This document shows, piece after piece, positions 1 to 7,836 of a DNA stretch of 12,420 nucleotides. The stretch comes from Gammaproteobacteria bacterium (GTDB lineage Bacteria > Pseudomonadota > Gammaproteobacteria > Enterobacterales > Kangiellaceae): NCBI GenBank assembly GCA_013372875.1, contig JABXIW010000246.1:1-12420 (forward strand). Reading direction: 5' to 3'. The notes under the pieces are model-generated. The model was not told the origin of the DNA. It did not search any database and saw only the letters and a program-made list of their open reading frames with translations. The position numbers and the translations under genes were made by a program. Positions within the stretch are counted from its first letter, which is position 1. Each line of letters opens with the position of its first letter.

Positions 1-999
1 CTGCGTGGTCGTTCTGGTCGCCAAGGTGATCCAGGTATGAGTCGTTTCTACCTATCATTAGAAGATGATTTGATGCGTATTTTTGCTTCTGAGCGATTGG
101 GTATGATGATGCAACGCTTGGGCTGGGAAGAGGGCGAAGCTCTTGAGCATCGAATGGTATCGCGTGCAATTGAAAATGCGCAGCGTAAGGTAGAGCAACG
201 TAACTTTGAAATTCGTAAAAACCTGCTTGAGTATGATGATGTCGCCAATGATCAACGTCGTGTGATTTACGAGCAACGTAACGACTTAATGGATTTGGAA
301 GATATTTCTGAAACCGTTGTGGCGATGCGTGAAGATGTAGTTAACGAGATTATCAGCGAATATATTCCACGCCAATCAATTGAGGATATGTGGGATGTGG
401 CAGGGCTTGAGGAGCGTTTACATCAAGATTTTACCGTCGATTTGACGTTACAAAAGTGGCTCGATGCTGAAGATGATTTAGATGAAGATGGTTTGCGCGA
501 AAGAGTTTATACCGAAATTCAATCAGCGTACGACAGTAAAGAAAGCAATTTGCCAGATGCTAAATTGATGCGCACCTTAGAAAAGCAAGTGATGTTGCAA
601 CATTTGGATATGCATTGGAAAGAGCATTTAGCCAATATGGATCATTTGCGTCAAGGTATTTGGATGCGTGGTCATGCTCAGAAAAATCCTAAGCAAGAAT
701 ATAAACGTGAAGCCTTTGAGTTATTCTCATTGATGCTTGATCGTTTGAAAAATGACGTGGTGACAGTACTATCGAAAGTGCAGTTCCAGATGCCTGAAGA
801 GGTTCAAGCGATGGAACAACAAAAGCAGCAAAATATGAATTTTGAGCATGATTCTGCTTCGGCTATGCCGCAAGAAGAGTCAGCAGCTAAGCAAGCAGAA
901 ACTTTTGTTCGCGAGCAGCCAAAAGTAGGGCGCAATGAGCCTTGCCCATGCGGCTCTGGCAAAAAGTTTAAGCATTGCCATGGTAAAGTGACCCAGTAA
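1..999 (+). CDS. secA: SecA preprotein translocase ATPase, C-terminal part (5' end outside window)
   Basis: SecA is the cytoplasmic ATPase that pushes unfolded preproteins through SecYEG. The open frame runs from base 1 without a start, so the gene enters from the left; about 332 residues are visible of a family usually near 900. The fragment opens inside motor domain 2 with the conserved [12 protein letters not shown] stretch, followed by [17 protein letters not shown]. It continues through the helical scaffold and wing regions ([20 protein letters not shown] is the scaffold/two-helix-finger area). After a Gln/Glu-rich linker it ends in the zinc-binding tail, [14 protein letters not shown] (about 943-984), which binds SecB and lipids. 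One small oddity is Met in place of the usual first Ser after the GRQGDPG motif (G-M-SRFYLS). The stop is TAA at 997, followed at once by a terminator hairpin. In E. coli secA is also followed by mutT, so the neighbourhood is conserved. Confidence 0.98.
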   Translation: MRGRSGRQGDPGMSRFYLSLEDDLMRIFASERLGMMMQRLGWEEGEALEHRMVSRAIENAQRKVEQRNFEIRKNLLEYDDVANDQRRVIYEQRNDLMDLEDISETVVAMREDVVNEIISEYIPRQSIEDMWDVAGLEERLHQDFTVDLTLQKWLDAEDDLDEDGLRERVYTEIQSAYDSKESNLPDAKLMRTLEKQVMLQHLDMHWKEHLANMDHLRQGIWMRGHAQKNPKQEYKREAFELFSLMLDRLKNDVVTVLSKVQFQMPEEVQAMEQQKQQNMNFEHDSASAMPQEESAAKQAETFVREQPKVGRNEPCPCGSGKKFKHCHGKVTQ

Positions 1000-1011
1000 T
1001 CACTAAAACAC

Positions 1012-1040
1012 AAAGGGAAGCATTGGCTTCCCTTTTATTT
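1012..1040 (+). terminator. Rho-independent-type hairpin between secA and mutT
   Basis: A perfect 10-bp inverted repeat, AAAGGGAAGC (1012-1021), loop ATTG, GCTTCCCTTT (1026-1035), is followed by TATTT. It starts 12 bases after the secA stop. The 3' T-run is partly provided by the stem end itself (CCCTTTTATTT). It ends only about 22 bases before the mutT start, so it may act as a partial terminator or attenuator between the two genes. Confidence 0.8.
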
Positions 1041-1061
1041 ATCCTGATACTCGCGAATAAG

Positions 1062-1448
1062 ATGCAAAAACAAATTCATGTAGCCGTAGCCGTTATTAAG
1101 ATCCAAGATAAAATCTTAATTGCCAAAAGACCTAAACATTTGCATAAAGGCGGCTATTGGGAATTTCCTGGCGGTAAAGTTGAAAGTGGCGAAGCCATTG
1201 AAAACGCTCTGGTTCGCGAATGCCTGGAAGAGCTGAATATCCAGCCCGTGAGCTTCACGGCATTGCAAACCATCGAGCACCAATATCCTGAGAAAAAAGT
1301 GTTATTAGACGTTTGGTTGGTCGACGATTACTTAGGCGTACCTAAAGGTCTAGAGAGCCAACCATTAGTTTGGTGTAGGGTTGATGAGCTGAAAAACTAT
1401 CAATTTCCCGAAGCTAACCAAGCCATTATTGACTTGTTAATCAGCTAA
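1062..1448 (+). CDS. mutT: MutT, 8-oxo-dGTP diphosphatase (Nudix hydrolase)
   Basis: MutT hydrolyses 8-oxo-dGTP to the monophosphate and so prevents A:T to C:G transversions from oxidised nucleotides. The 128-residue product matches the usual ~129. The N-terminus (IHVAVAVI...ILIAKRP) and [12 protein letters not shown] are typical of MutT. The Nudix box covers residues 38-60, with catalytic REcLEE at residues 52-57 (E53, E56, E57). The box Gly near the end is replaced by Asn (EELNI instead of EEvGI), at a position that varies in the family. I chose ATG 1062; an in-frame TTG at 1023 would add 13 residues but lies inside the terminator loop and would encode the hairpin. No good Shine-Dalgarno sequence precedes 1062. 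The stop overlaps the tail of convergent yacG by 4 bases. A weak promoter match (TTGGCT at 1023, GATACT at 1046, 17-base spacing) would give an almost leaderless mRNA. Confidence 0.95.
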   Translation: MQKQIHVAVAVIKIQDKILIAKRPKHLHKGGYWEFPGGKVESGEAIENALVRECLEELNIQPVSFTALQTIEHQYPEKKVLLDVWLVDDYLGVPKGLESQPLVWCRVDELKNYQFPEANQAIIDLLIS

Positions 1449-1459
1449 GACTTCTTAGC
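1444..1459. other. Short inverted repeat over the overlapping mutT and yacG stops
   Basis: GCTAAG (1444-1449), loop ACTT, CTTAGC (1454-1459) forms a perfect 6-bp stem covering the stop codons of both convergent genes. Neither strand shows a T-run after it, so I do not call it a terminator. It may give some 3'-end structure to both transcripts. Confidence 0.4.
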
Positions 1460-1642
1460 CAGCTGCTCGACAGTTTCAGGATCTAGTTCTTGTCCCGCAA
1501 TGCGGTGCGATTCACTGGCCCATTCCCCTAGATCAATTAGCTTACAGCGCTTTGAGCAAAAGGGTTTGAAGTCGTTTTCATCTTTCCATACCACAGATTT
1601 ATTGCAGGTGGGGCATGGGACTATCATCTCTTTAGTTTTCAT
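1445..1642 (-). CDS. yacG: YacG, DNA gyrase inhibitor with Cys4 zinc finger
   Basis: YacG is a small zinc protein that in E. coli binds GyrB and inhibits gyrase. The 65-residue product matches the family's length. It carries four zinc-ligand cysteines: C10 and C13 (CPTC), then C29 and C33 (FCSKRC), followed by the signature IDLGEWA. The acidic/variable tail is short. ATG at 1642 is chosen because homologues begin a few residues before the CPTC motif; an upstream in-frame TTG at 1681 would overlap zapD and add 13 unconserved residues. It lies 32 bases after zapD and ends the pilB-to-yacG run. No terminator is visible downstream, and its stop overlaps convergent mutT by 4 bases. Confidence 0.94.
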   Translation of the reverse strand: MKTKEMIVPCPTCNKSVVWKDENDFKPFCSKRCKLIDLGEWASESHRIAGQELDPETVEQLAKKS

Positions 1643-1674
1643 AATTATCGATAAATGTGGCTGACAATTGACTG

Positions 1675-2457
1675 CTAACAAATGGCTAGTAGAAACTCTT
1701 GTTCTTGATTGGTGGCAACTATATCATCGTTTTCGATCATTAAAAAACGAATATTAAAACAATGCTTTGAGCCGCTAACTTCAGGAAAAAGAGTTGAGCC
1801 ACTAGGAAGTTTGATACGTAGCATCTGCGCAGATTTTCCTTTTGGAAAACTATATTGGTAATGGCCCGTTTCGGTACTAACAGTTTCGAAAGGAGCATTT
1901 TCCCTAAAAAGCCTCAGCAAAATTTTGATGCATTGATGCAATCCAGAAAAGTGTTTAAACCATTGCTCAAATTCGGACTGCCGCACTTCTATCGGGCTAT
2001 GAATAAACTGATGAAGCTCGGGCAAATCAAAACTACAGGAGCCACCTGGGATCCTCATACGGTTATTTATTAATTCGATAAAGCGATCTTTACGTAATTG
2101 AGAACCAAATTTTCCAGGGTACTTGCTGATCCAGTTGAAAATCTGTTCAAGCTGTTGCAAAAACGTTTTTAGCTTGAGTTCGTCAATATAAGGACTTTCT
2201 GCAAGTTGTTGGAAATGTAACTTTTGTTGTTCGAGTTCTTTTAATATGTCTCCCTTGATATCGCCGCGATCGAGACAATCTAAAATTTCCAGCAAATTAT
2301 GTAGAGCGGCTATGTGACTAGCGTTACTGGATGACTGGGTAAGTTCTAATTGGTTATTGAATAAGGACTCTAAACGCAAATAAGTTCTGACTTGCTCATT
2401 GAGGGGATGCTCATAGAGGATTGCAGTTTCACTAGGATTAGATACTTGCGCGGTCAT
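1675..2457 (-). CDS. zapD: ZapD, Z-ring associated cell division protein
   Basis: ZapD (formerly YacF, DUF1342) binds the FtsZ C-terminal tail and cross-links FtsZ filaments into bundles at mid-cell. The product is 260 residues against 247 in E. coli. Recognisable family stretches are the N-terminal [18 protein letters not shown], the central [19 protein letters not shown] followed by [13 protein letters not shown], and the C-terminal [17 protein letters not shown]. It is cytoplasmic, with no signal peptide or membrane segment. Its ATG lies 20 bases inside the end of coaE, so the two genes overlap in different frames and may be translationally coupled. The stop is TAG. The coaE-zapD-yacG order is conserved in Gammaproteobacteria, which supports the assignment. 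Confidence 0.96.
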   Translation of the reverse strand: MTAQVSNPSETAILYEHPLNEQVRTYLRLESLFNNQLELTQSSSNASHIAALHNLLEILDCLDRGDIKGDILKELEQQKLHFQQLAESPYIDELKLKTFLQQLEQIFNWISKYPGKFGSQLRKDRFIELINNRMRIPGGSCSFDLPELHQFIHSPIEVRQSEFEQWFKHFSGLHQCIKILLRLFRENAPFETVSTETGHYQYSFPKGKSAQMLRIKLPSGSTLFPEVSGSKHCFNIRFLMIENDDIVATNQEQEFLLAIC

Positions 2458-3058
2458 TCTCGTTATGTGCCATGGCTAAATATTTGCTATGGAGATTTAT
2501 AACTTGGCTTTGCATAGAATGCAAATCTGTCGAGTTATCTATGATGTCATCAGCAATGGATAGACGTTGTTCACGGCTAGCTTGGCTGGCTAAAATGGCT
2601 TCAGCTTCCTTCACATCAGAGTTATCACGAGCCATTAATCGTTTAATTTGTTGTTCTTTTAGACAGTCTACAACCAGCACTCGATCAAAGTCTTGGTATT
2701 GATTGGACTCGTAAAGTAAAGGGATCACACTCAAGCTATAAGCCGATTGGATTGATTGCCGCAATTGCTGCATACGATTACGAATTAAAGGGTGAAGCAG
2801 TTCATTTAGCCATTGTCGCTCGATTTCATCCTCAAAAACGATTGAGCGTAACAGCGCTCGGTTGAGGCTTCCATCGGTATTAATTACTTCTGAGCCAAAA
2901 TAGTCGTGAATTGCTAATAGCCCTTGCGAGCCGGGCTCAACCACTTCTCGAGCAACCAGATCGGCGTCGATAACATCAACGCCTAGTTGGGCAAAGTAAT
3001 CAGAAACTGCAGTTTTGCCGCTTGCAATACCGCCCGTGAGTGCTACGTGCAGCGCCAT
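2438..3058 (-). CDS. coaE: CoaE, dephospho-CoA kinase
   Basis: CoaE performs the last step of CoA biosynthesis, ATP-dependent phosphorylation of the 3'-hydroxyl of dephospho-CoA. The 206-residue product equals the E. coli length. The P-loop is GGIASGKT at residues 9-16. Other family landmarks are the DADLVAREVV segment (30-40), ELLHPLIRNRM (86-96) and VIPLLYES (111-118), then the base-binding DRVLVVDC segment. ATG 3058 is preferred over an in-frame TTG at 3070, because homologues start two to four residues before VALTGG. With this start the gene begins one base after the pilD stop (TAG-T-ATG), which suggests re-initiation coupling. Its 3' end overlaps zapD by 20 bases. No strong Shine-Dalgarno sequence is visible. 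Confidence 0.97.
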   Translation of the reverse strand: MALHVALTGGIASGKTAVSDYFAQLGVDVIDADLVAREVVEPGSQGLLAIHDYFGSEVINTDGSLNRALLRSIVFEDEIERQWLNELLHPLIRNRMQQLRQSIQSAYSLSVIPLLYESNQYQDFDRVLVVDCLKEQQIKRLMARDNSDVKEAEAILASQASREQRLSIADDIIDNSTDLHSMQSQVINLHSKYLAMAHNENDRASI

Positions 3059-3059
3059 A

Positions 3060-3962
3060 CTAAAGTGCAAAAAGGTGAATATATTTATCGCTAATGGCTT
3101 GCCCCCAAATCAAGGTGATAAAGCCAGCGATCGATAAAAAAGGTCCAAATGGAATTTTATAATCACGACCTTTTTTATTGATTATCATGGTGGCAATGCC
3201 TAAAACTGCGCCAGTAACTGTAGAAAGGATGATGACTAGCGGTAGTAATTGATAGCCTACGAAAGCACCTATGGCTGCTAGTAATTTGAAATCGCCATGC
3301 CCCATACCTTCTTTGCCAGTTACTAACTTAAATAGCCAATAAATAGACCATAGGATTAAATAGCCAGCTAAAGCGCCAATGACTGCTGACTCCAAGCTCG
3401 GGGCAAAGCTCGGAATAGGTGATTTAATACAGAGCGCGGCAAATAAACCAAACCAAACTAATGGTAAGGTTAGTTGATCGGGCAATAACTTGTGATCGTA
3501 ATCAATAAATGAACCGCAAATTAGATAACTGCTGAACAATAGCGCAAAAGCAAGTGACCAATTAAATCCAAAGTAGTATGCGCATATTGCAAAAACAAAA
3601 GCTGTTAAGAGCTCAACAAAAGGATAGCGGGCAGAAATTTTGGTTTTGCAGCTTTTACATTTTCCGCCCAGAGCTATCCAGCTAATAACAGGGATATTTT
3701 CAAGTGCGCCAATTTGATGCTGACATTTGGGGCATTTTGAGCGTGGTGCAATTAAGTTATATTTCTCAGGTAACTCATCTGCAGGGCAGGAAACTTGGCA
3801 CTTGGCATCAGTTAAAATTTCCGTTGCTGTTTCGCGCCATTCGCGGTTAAGGATGATGGGTAGCCTATGAATCACGACATTAAAAAAGCTGCCGCACAAT
3901 AGGCCGAATATAAAAATAAAACCTACCAAAAGTGGTAGGTTTGTTGATAAAAGTTCTAGCAT
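3060..3962 (-). CDS. pilD: PilD, prepilin peptidase / N-methyltransferase
   Basis: PilD is an integral inner-membrane aspartic protease of the A24A family. It cuts the short leader from type IV prepilins and methylates the new N-terminal residue. The product is 300 residues (about 290 in Pseudomonas). An N-terminal membrane helix (~8-30) is followed by the cytoplasmic methyltransferase domain with two zinc-type CxxC pairs, C77/C80 and C102/C105. Several hydrophobic helices follow. The catalytic aspartates are visible as D154 in SFIDYDHKLLPDQLTLP and D224 in the GHGDFK motif (GxGD class). Further cysteines at 55 and 59 lie in the cytoplasmic insertion. It starts 21 bases after the pilC stop with a weak ribosome site. 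Its likely substrate is the PilA encoded at 7077-7502. Confidence 0.97.
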   Translation of the reverse strand: MLELLSTNLPLLVGFIFIFGLLCGSFFNVVIHRLPIILNREWRETATEILTDAKCQVSCPADELPEKYNLIAPRSKCPKCQHQIGALENIPVISWIALGGKCKSCKTKISARYPFVELLTAFVFAICAYYFGFNWSLAFALLFSSYLICGSFIDYDHKLLPDQLTLPLVWFGLFAALCIKSPIPSFAPSLESAVIGALAGYLILWSIYWLFKLVTGKEGMGHGDFKLLAAIGAFVGYQLLPLVIILSTVTGAVLGIATMIINKKGRDYKIPFGPFLSIAGFITLIWGQAISDKYIHLFAL

Positions 3963-3983
3963 ATTAGAAATAAGTATCTTTGA

Positions 3984-5231
3984 TTAGAATGCGTCACCCA
4001 ATTTGAAGATTGGCATATACATGGCAACGATAATGGTACCCACCACGCCGCCAATAAATACGATAACAAATGGTTCGATCAGTGAGCTTAAACCATCAAC
4101 TGCATCGTCTACTTCTCCTTCATAAATATCGGCTACTTTCGATAGCATGGAATCAACTGCACCGGATTCTTCTCCAATAGCAACCATCTGGTTCACCATA
4201 TTCGGAAAAACGCCTGTGGATTGCATGGCCATGTTGATTTGCATACCTGTAGTAACATCTTCACGAATCTTGAAAATCGCGTCACGATAGACCGCATTAC
4301 CAGAAGCACCCGCGGCAGAATTAAGTGCGTCTACCAAAGGTACACCAGCTGCAAAAGTGGTTGATAAGGTTCTCGCGTAACGGGCAACGGCGGCTTTTTG
4401 GATAAGTGGGCCGAAAACCGGAAATTTTAATAAGATAGCATCCTTTGTATCGCGAAATTTTTTGGAGTTACTATTAAAGTATGAAAAGCTAAATATTGTT
4501 CCAACGATAATGCCTAAATAAATATACCAATACTCGCCAACATTTTCTGATGCACCCACTACCATTTTTGTTAATGCTGGAAGATCTGCTCCTGCTCCTT
4601 CAAACAAGTCCTTAAACATAGGCACAACATATATTAAAAGAATGGCCATTACCGCAATGGCTACAATAACTACCGCCGTAGGGTACATCATAGCCTTTTT
4701 GATTTTAGACTTTAGGGCCTCAGTTTTTTCTTTGTAGGTGGCAATTCGATCTAGCATCTGTTCTAAAGTACCTGACTGCTCACCTGCATGAATCAAATCA
4801 CAAACCAGATCATCAAAGTGCTTGGTTTGTTTTCGTAAAGCATCGGCAATTGGGCTGCCCGACTCAATATCATTTTTTATACTCATCAAGAGATCTTGCA
4901 TCGAAGGATTTTCATGGCCTTTGCCTACGATATCTAATGACTGAACTAAAGGAACGCCCGCTTTTAACATAGTCGCCATTTGTCTCAAGAAAACCGCTAT
5001 ATCTGCAGGCTTTACTGGTTTTTTATTGGCTGCCCCAAAAGAAAATAGTTCCGCTTGGACTTTTTGCGGAGTGATACCTTGCTTCCGCAATTGGGTTTTT
5101 ACATAAGCGGCGTCGTCTGCAAGCATTTTGCCTTTAATTTTTTGTCCTTGCTTGTTAGTGCCTGTGTACTGAAAAGTTTTTGTTCTAACTTTTTTGGGTT
5201 TTGAAGCTCTTTTTTTAACTGCAGTAGCCAT
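3984..5231 (-). CDS. pilC: PilC, type IV pilus inner-membrane platform protein
   Basis: PilC is the polytopic platform protein (GspF family) that couples the PilB and PilT motors to pilin insertion. The product is 415 residues, in the family range of ~375-415. A basic, Lys-rich N-terminus precedes two repeated T2SSF domains, about residues 78-201 and 282-404. Their parallel motifs are FLRQMATMLKAGVPLVQSLD and RYARTLSTTFAAGVPLVDAL. Membrane segments are near 186-206, 234-252 and 384-406. The ATG at 5231 has a good ribosome site, AGGAA at about 5238-5242 on the complementary strand, and lies 17 bases after the pilB stop. The next gene, pilD, follows after 21 bases. Confidence 0.97.
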   Translation of the reverse strand: MATAVKKRASKPKKVRTKTFQYTGTNKQGQKIKGKMLADDAAYVKTQLRKQGITPQKVQAELFSFGAANKKPVKPADIAVFLRQMATMLKAGVPLVQSLDIVGKGHENPSMQDLLMSIKNDIESGSPIADALRKQTKHFDDLVCDLIHAGEQSGTLEQMLDRIATYKEKTEALKSKIKKAMMYPTAVVIVAIAVMAILLIYVVPMFKDLFEGAGADLPALTKMVVGASENVGEYWYIYLGIIVGTIFSFSYFNSNSKKFRDTKDAILLKFPVFGPLIQKAAVARYARTLSTTFAAGVPLVDALNSAAGASGNAVYRDAIFKIREDVTTGMQINMAMQSTGVFPNMVNQMVAIGEESGAVDSMLSKVADIYEGEVDDAVDGLSSLIEPFVIVFIGGVVGTIIVAMYMPIFKLGDAF

Positions 5232-5248
5232 AACAATTTCCTAATGAA

Positions 5249-6955
5249 TTAATCTTGTGTAACACGATTGATTTCTGCCAAGCTGGTTAGCCCGATCTTA
5301 ATTTTATTAAGTCCTGCTCTGCGCAAGTCTGGAACGTTTTCGAGCTTAGCTTGATCGGCAATATCAATTGCATTACCTCCCTCCATAATAATACGTCCAG
5401 TAGTGTCTGACAAAGGCATAACTTGGAAAATGCCAACTCGACCTTTATAACCCATAGTACATTTATCACAACCTACAGGTTCAAATACGGTAAGCTCTGA
5501 TAACTCTTCCTGCATAAAGCCTTCTTCAAGTAGGGCTTCTTCTGGCAGATCAGACGCTTTTTTGCAGTGTTCGCATAGCCTCCTTGCCAATCGCTGTGCT
5601 ACCACCAGATTTACAGTAGTAGCAATATTAAAAGGCGCAACGCCCATATTAACTAGACGAGTGAGCGTTTCTGGAGCTGAGTTAGTGTGTAAGGTAGATA
5701 ATACCAAGTGACCAGTTTGTGATGCTTTAATGGCTATTTCAGCTGTTTCTAGGTCACGGATCTCACCAACAAGTACGATATCTGGATCTTGACGCAAGAA
5801 AGCTCGCAGAGCCGAGGCAAAGGTTAAACCTGCTTTTAAGTTAACATTGACCTGATTAATCCCTTGTAAATTGATCTCTACAGGGTCTTCAGCGGTAGAA
5901 ATATTCTTATGCTCATCATTCAGTATATTTACACCTGTATATAGCGTTACTGTTTTACCAGAACCTGTAGGTCCAGTTACTAATACCATTCCTTGCGGTT
6001 TAGAAATGGCATTCATAAAGTCTTCTTTTTGTTTTTGCTCAAAACCTAAAGCATCAACCCCAAGCATAGCGCTGGTAGGGTCAAGGATACGCATTACAAT
6101 TTTCTCGCCAAATAAAGTAGGTAACGTATTTACACGAAAATCGATAGATTTAGTTTTAGATATTTTTAATTTTACACGACCATCTTGCGGCACTCGACGC
6201 TCGGAAATATCCAGTCCTGAAATAACTTTCAAACGGGCAGAAATTCTGGAAGAAAGTTGTATAGGAGGGCTGGCTACTTCATGCAGCATGCCATCGATAC
6301 GGAATCTTACGCGATATTTTTTTTCATAAGGCTCAAAGTGCAAATCCGAAGCACCTTTTCGAATGGCGTCCACCAGCATCTTCTTAACGAACTTTACAAC
6401 AGGGGCGTCATCCGCGTCTCCATCATGTTGCTGCTGATCGTCATCATCTTCATCAACCGAATCCAGATCGATATTATCTAGATCACCGTCTTCCATATCG
6501 GCAAATGCTTCATTTTCTTTGGCTTCGATTAGTTTTTCAACTACCGTATCTAGTTTATTCGACTCTACTAAAACGGCTTCTATAGAGAGGCCAGTTTGGA
6601 AGCGTAACTCTTCAAGGGTTTTTAGATTCGTTGCATCGGTAAGACCAACGAATAAGCGAGAGCCGCGCTTATATAAAGGAATAGCTCGATGTTTTTTTAG
6701 AAGTTTTAGATCGACTATGTCTTCTGGGATTGAAGCAACATCGATACTGGATAAATCAAAGTAGGGGTTACCAAAAGCTATGGATTGTATTTTGGCGATT
6801 TCAGTTGAGTTAATCCAATTGGCAGAAACCAGCCAATCGAGTAGTTTTAACTCTTCTTTATCGGCATTCGACTTGGCTTCCATCACCTTTTCTTCGGATA
6901 ATAATCCTTCAGAAACGATTAAGTGGGCCAGCCCTGATAAGTTATTTTGAATCAA
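5249..6955 (-). CDS. pilB: PilB, type IV pilus extension ATPase
   Basis: PilB is the hexameric cytoplasmic ATPase that powers pilus extension. The product is 568 residues, close to the ~566 of Pseudomonas. An N-terminal T2SSE/MshEN-like domain (~1-145) leads to a very acidic linker (~150-184, many Asp), then the motor. The motor has Walker A GPTGSGKT (328-335), the acidic box EDPVE (356-360), Walker B IVLVGEIRD (393-401) and the His box GHLVLSTLHTN (415-425). A zinc site comprises C461/C464 and C496/C499. The start is a TTG at 6955. An in-frame TAA lies just upstream at 6974, and no ATG lies between it and the family's N-terminal LSGLA motif, so TTG is the only good choice. A GAG-type ribosome site lies about 10 bases upstream. 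It leads the pilBCD-coaE-zapD-yacG run. Confidence 0.97.
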   Translation of the reverse strand: MIQNNLSGLAHLIVSEGLLSEEKVMEAKSNADKEELKLLDWLVSANWINSTEIAKIQSIAFGNPYFDLSSIDVASIPEDIVDLKLLKKHRAIPLYKRGSRLFVGLTDATNLKTLEELRFQTGLSIEAVLVESNKLDTVVEKLIEAKENEAFADMEDGDLDNIDLDSVDEDDDDQQQHDGDADDAPVVKFVKKMLVDAIRKGASDLHFEPYEKKYRVRFRIDGMLHEVASPPIQLSSRISARLKVISGLDISERRVPQDGRVKLKISKTKSIDFRVNTLPTLFGEKIVMRILDPTSAMLGVDALGFEQKQKEDFMNAISKPQGMVLVTGPTGSGKTVTLYTGVNILNDEHKNISTAEDPVEINLQGINQVNVNLKAGLTFASALRAFLRQDPDIVLVGEIRDLETAEIAIKASQTGHLVLSTLHTNSAPETLTRLVNMGVAPFNIATTVNLVVAQRLARRLCEHCKKASDLPEEALLEEGFMQEELSELTVFEPVGCDKCTMGYKGRVGIFQVMPLSDTTGRIIMEGGNAIDIADQAKLENVPDLRRAGLNKIKIGLTSLAEINRVTQD

Positions 6956-6993
6956 TGGTTTAGATCTCGAGAATTATCCTTAAAAGTACTAGC

Positions 6994-7025
6994 TATATCC
7001 TTGAATAAAATAGGGAAAATGTCAA
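6994..7025 (-). promoter_or_regulatory. Possible pilB operon promoter
   Basis: On the minus strand a perfect -35-type hexamer TTGACA occurs at 7020-7025, just after the pilA terminator. The -10 is poor: AAGGAT at 6997-7002 with a 17-base spacer, or GATATA at 6994-6999 with 20. A promoter is expected here because the pilA terminator isolates pilB from upstream transcription. Confidence 0.35.
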
Positions 7026-7033
7026 TTTTTAGG

Positions 7034-7063
7034 CATAAAAAAAGCGAGCCGTAGCTCGCTTTT
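7034..7063 (-). terminator. Rho-independent terminator of pilA
   Basis: A perfect 10-bp stem, AAAAGCGAGC (7040-7049) and GCTCGCTTTT (7054-7063), has a 4-base loop. Read on the minus strand it is followed by a T-run continuing to about 7037. It begins 13 bases after the pilA stop and separates the highly expressed pilin from pilBCD. Confidence 0.9.
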
Positions 7064-7076
7064 AATCAGCTAACTA

Positions 7077-7502
7077 TTACTGACAGCCTGAAGGCAAGTA
7101 CTTAGCATCACCTGCTGTAGCACAAGTCCAGTTCACGATAGCGTCACCAGCACCATTTAAAACCGGCGTCATAGTAAATACGTAACCTTGAACACGAGTG
7201 CTTACAGGAGCGGCGCCACGCAAAGTAATTGTGATTACACCAGCGTCGTCGTGTGCTGCAGAAGCTGTATAACGACCACCATCAGCGTTATTGAAAACGC
7301 CTGCAGCAGGATAAGCACCACGAGAAGCGTACCATTCTGAAATACCAGTTTTAATAGCACCAGCTGTTGCTGTACCTTCAGCTACTTGCGCACGAGCTGT
7401 ATAATCTTGATATGCTGGAATCGCTACAGCGGCTAAGATTGCTACGATCGCTACAACGATCATTAATTCGATAAGGGTGAAACCTTGGTTTTTCTTTTGC
7501 AT
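7077..7502 (-). CDS. pilA: PilA, type IV major pilin precursor
   Basis: PilA is the structural subunit of the type IV pilus. The 141-residue precursor has a 7-residue leader ending in Gly (MQKKNQG), followed by the class IVa mature N-terminus [20 protein letters not shown] with Phe+1 and Glu+5. PilD should cut after G7, leaving 134 residues with methylated Phe. The hydrophobic helix is residues 8-30. The C-terminal domain ends in a probable disulfide loop between Cys126 and Cys140 (WTC...SGCQ). A good ribosome site, AGGAGA at 7510-7515 on the complementary strand, lies 7 bases before the ATG. It is flanked by its own terminator and a long upstream region, which fits an independently and strongly expressed gene. 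The many Ala/Gly/Thr codons are normal for pilins. Confidence 0.97.
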   Translation of the reverse strand: MQKKNQGFTLIELMIVVAIVAILAAVAIPAYQDYTARAQVAEGTATAGAIKTGISEWYASRGAYPAAGVFNNADGGRYTASAAHDDAGVITITLRGAAPVSTRVQGYVFTMTPVLNGAGDAIVNWTCATAGDAKYLPSGCQ

Positions 7503-7542
7503 GAGAAAATCTCCTAATTTACAAATTTATAAAAATACTTAC

Positions 7543-7572
7543 ATAAGAATCCGCTTTGTTTGTTTGTGTCCA
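7543..7572 (-). promoter_or_regulatory. Possible sigma-70-type pilA promoter
   Basis: On the minus strand TGGACA (7567-7572, one mismatch to the -35 consensus) and TCTTAT (7543-7548, two mismatches to the -10) are 18 bases apart, about 40 bases before the pilA start. I looked for the sigma-54 GG-N10-GC pattern known at pilA of Pseudomonas and saw no convincing one nearby. This is a tentative match in AT-rich DNA. Confidence 0.3.
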
Positions 7573-7836
7573 CAAGCCAAGTCAAAGCTTTCTTGTGTAA
7601 GCAAATTCTGTAGTTAATACTAAACGTCGTAAAAAACTTGGACAAGTGGCTTTTGTAAAATTCTGGCAAATGTGTGAAAAAGTTAGCAAAAACAATAAGA
7701 TAGCGTTTAAAAATTCATCAGGTTAGATTTTTATAAAGTGTGGCCTGATTCAAATTAATGCCATTTTGGCGTTAAAACTGACAAAAAGTGTCAAAATGTT
7801 TCAAACAATAATCTGTCCTGTCACAATTTATTACCG
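7573..7836. other. Non-coding gap between nadC and the pilA promoter, with nested inverted repeats
   Basis: The pilA-nadC gap is 334 bases (7503-7836). Beyond the pilA promoter area I see no gene, tRNA or strong terminator. It holds several inverted repeats: ATCAGG (7717-7722) with CCTGAT (7744-7749); GCCA-TTT-TGGC (7760-7770); CATTTTG (7762-7768) with CAAAATG (7792-7798); and TGACA-N5-TGTCA (7779-7793). Read on the minus strand the last one is followed by GTTTT, so it could be a weak nadC terminator, but a 5-bp stem is marginal. An operator for pilA is the alternative. Confidence 0.4.

Noticed and set aside
5871..6329. 152-codon plus-strand open frame antisense to pilB
   Set aside because: It lies wholly inside pilB, opposite the motor core. 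Its translation has no recognisable family and it has no ribosome site; pilB is intact and explains the region.
1445..7502. The mixed pilus/coaE/zapD/yacG cluster as a new functional system
   Set aside because: This gene order is a known conserved neighbourhood in Gammaproteobacteria, and all proteins are complete and typical, so linkage alone does not indicate a new system.
7503..7620. Sigma-54 promoter for pilA
   Set aside because: pilA of Pseudomonas uses sigma-54, so I looked for GG-N10-GC here. TTGGCTTGTGGACACA comes closest but lacks the GC at the right spacing.
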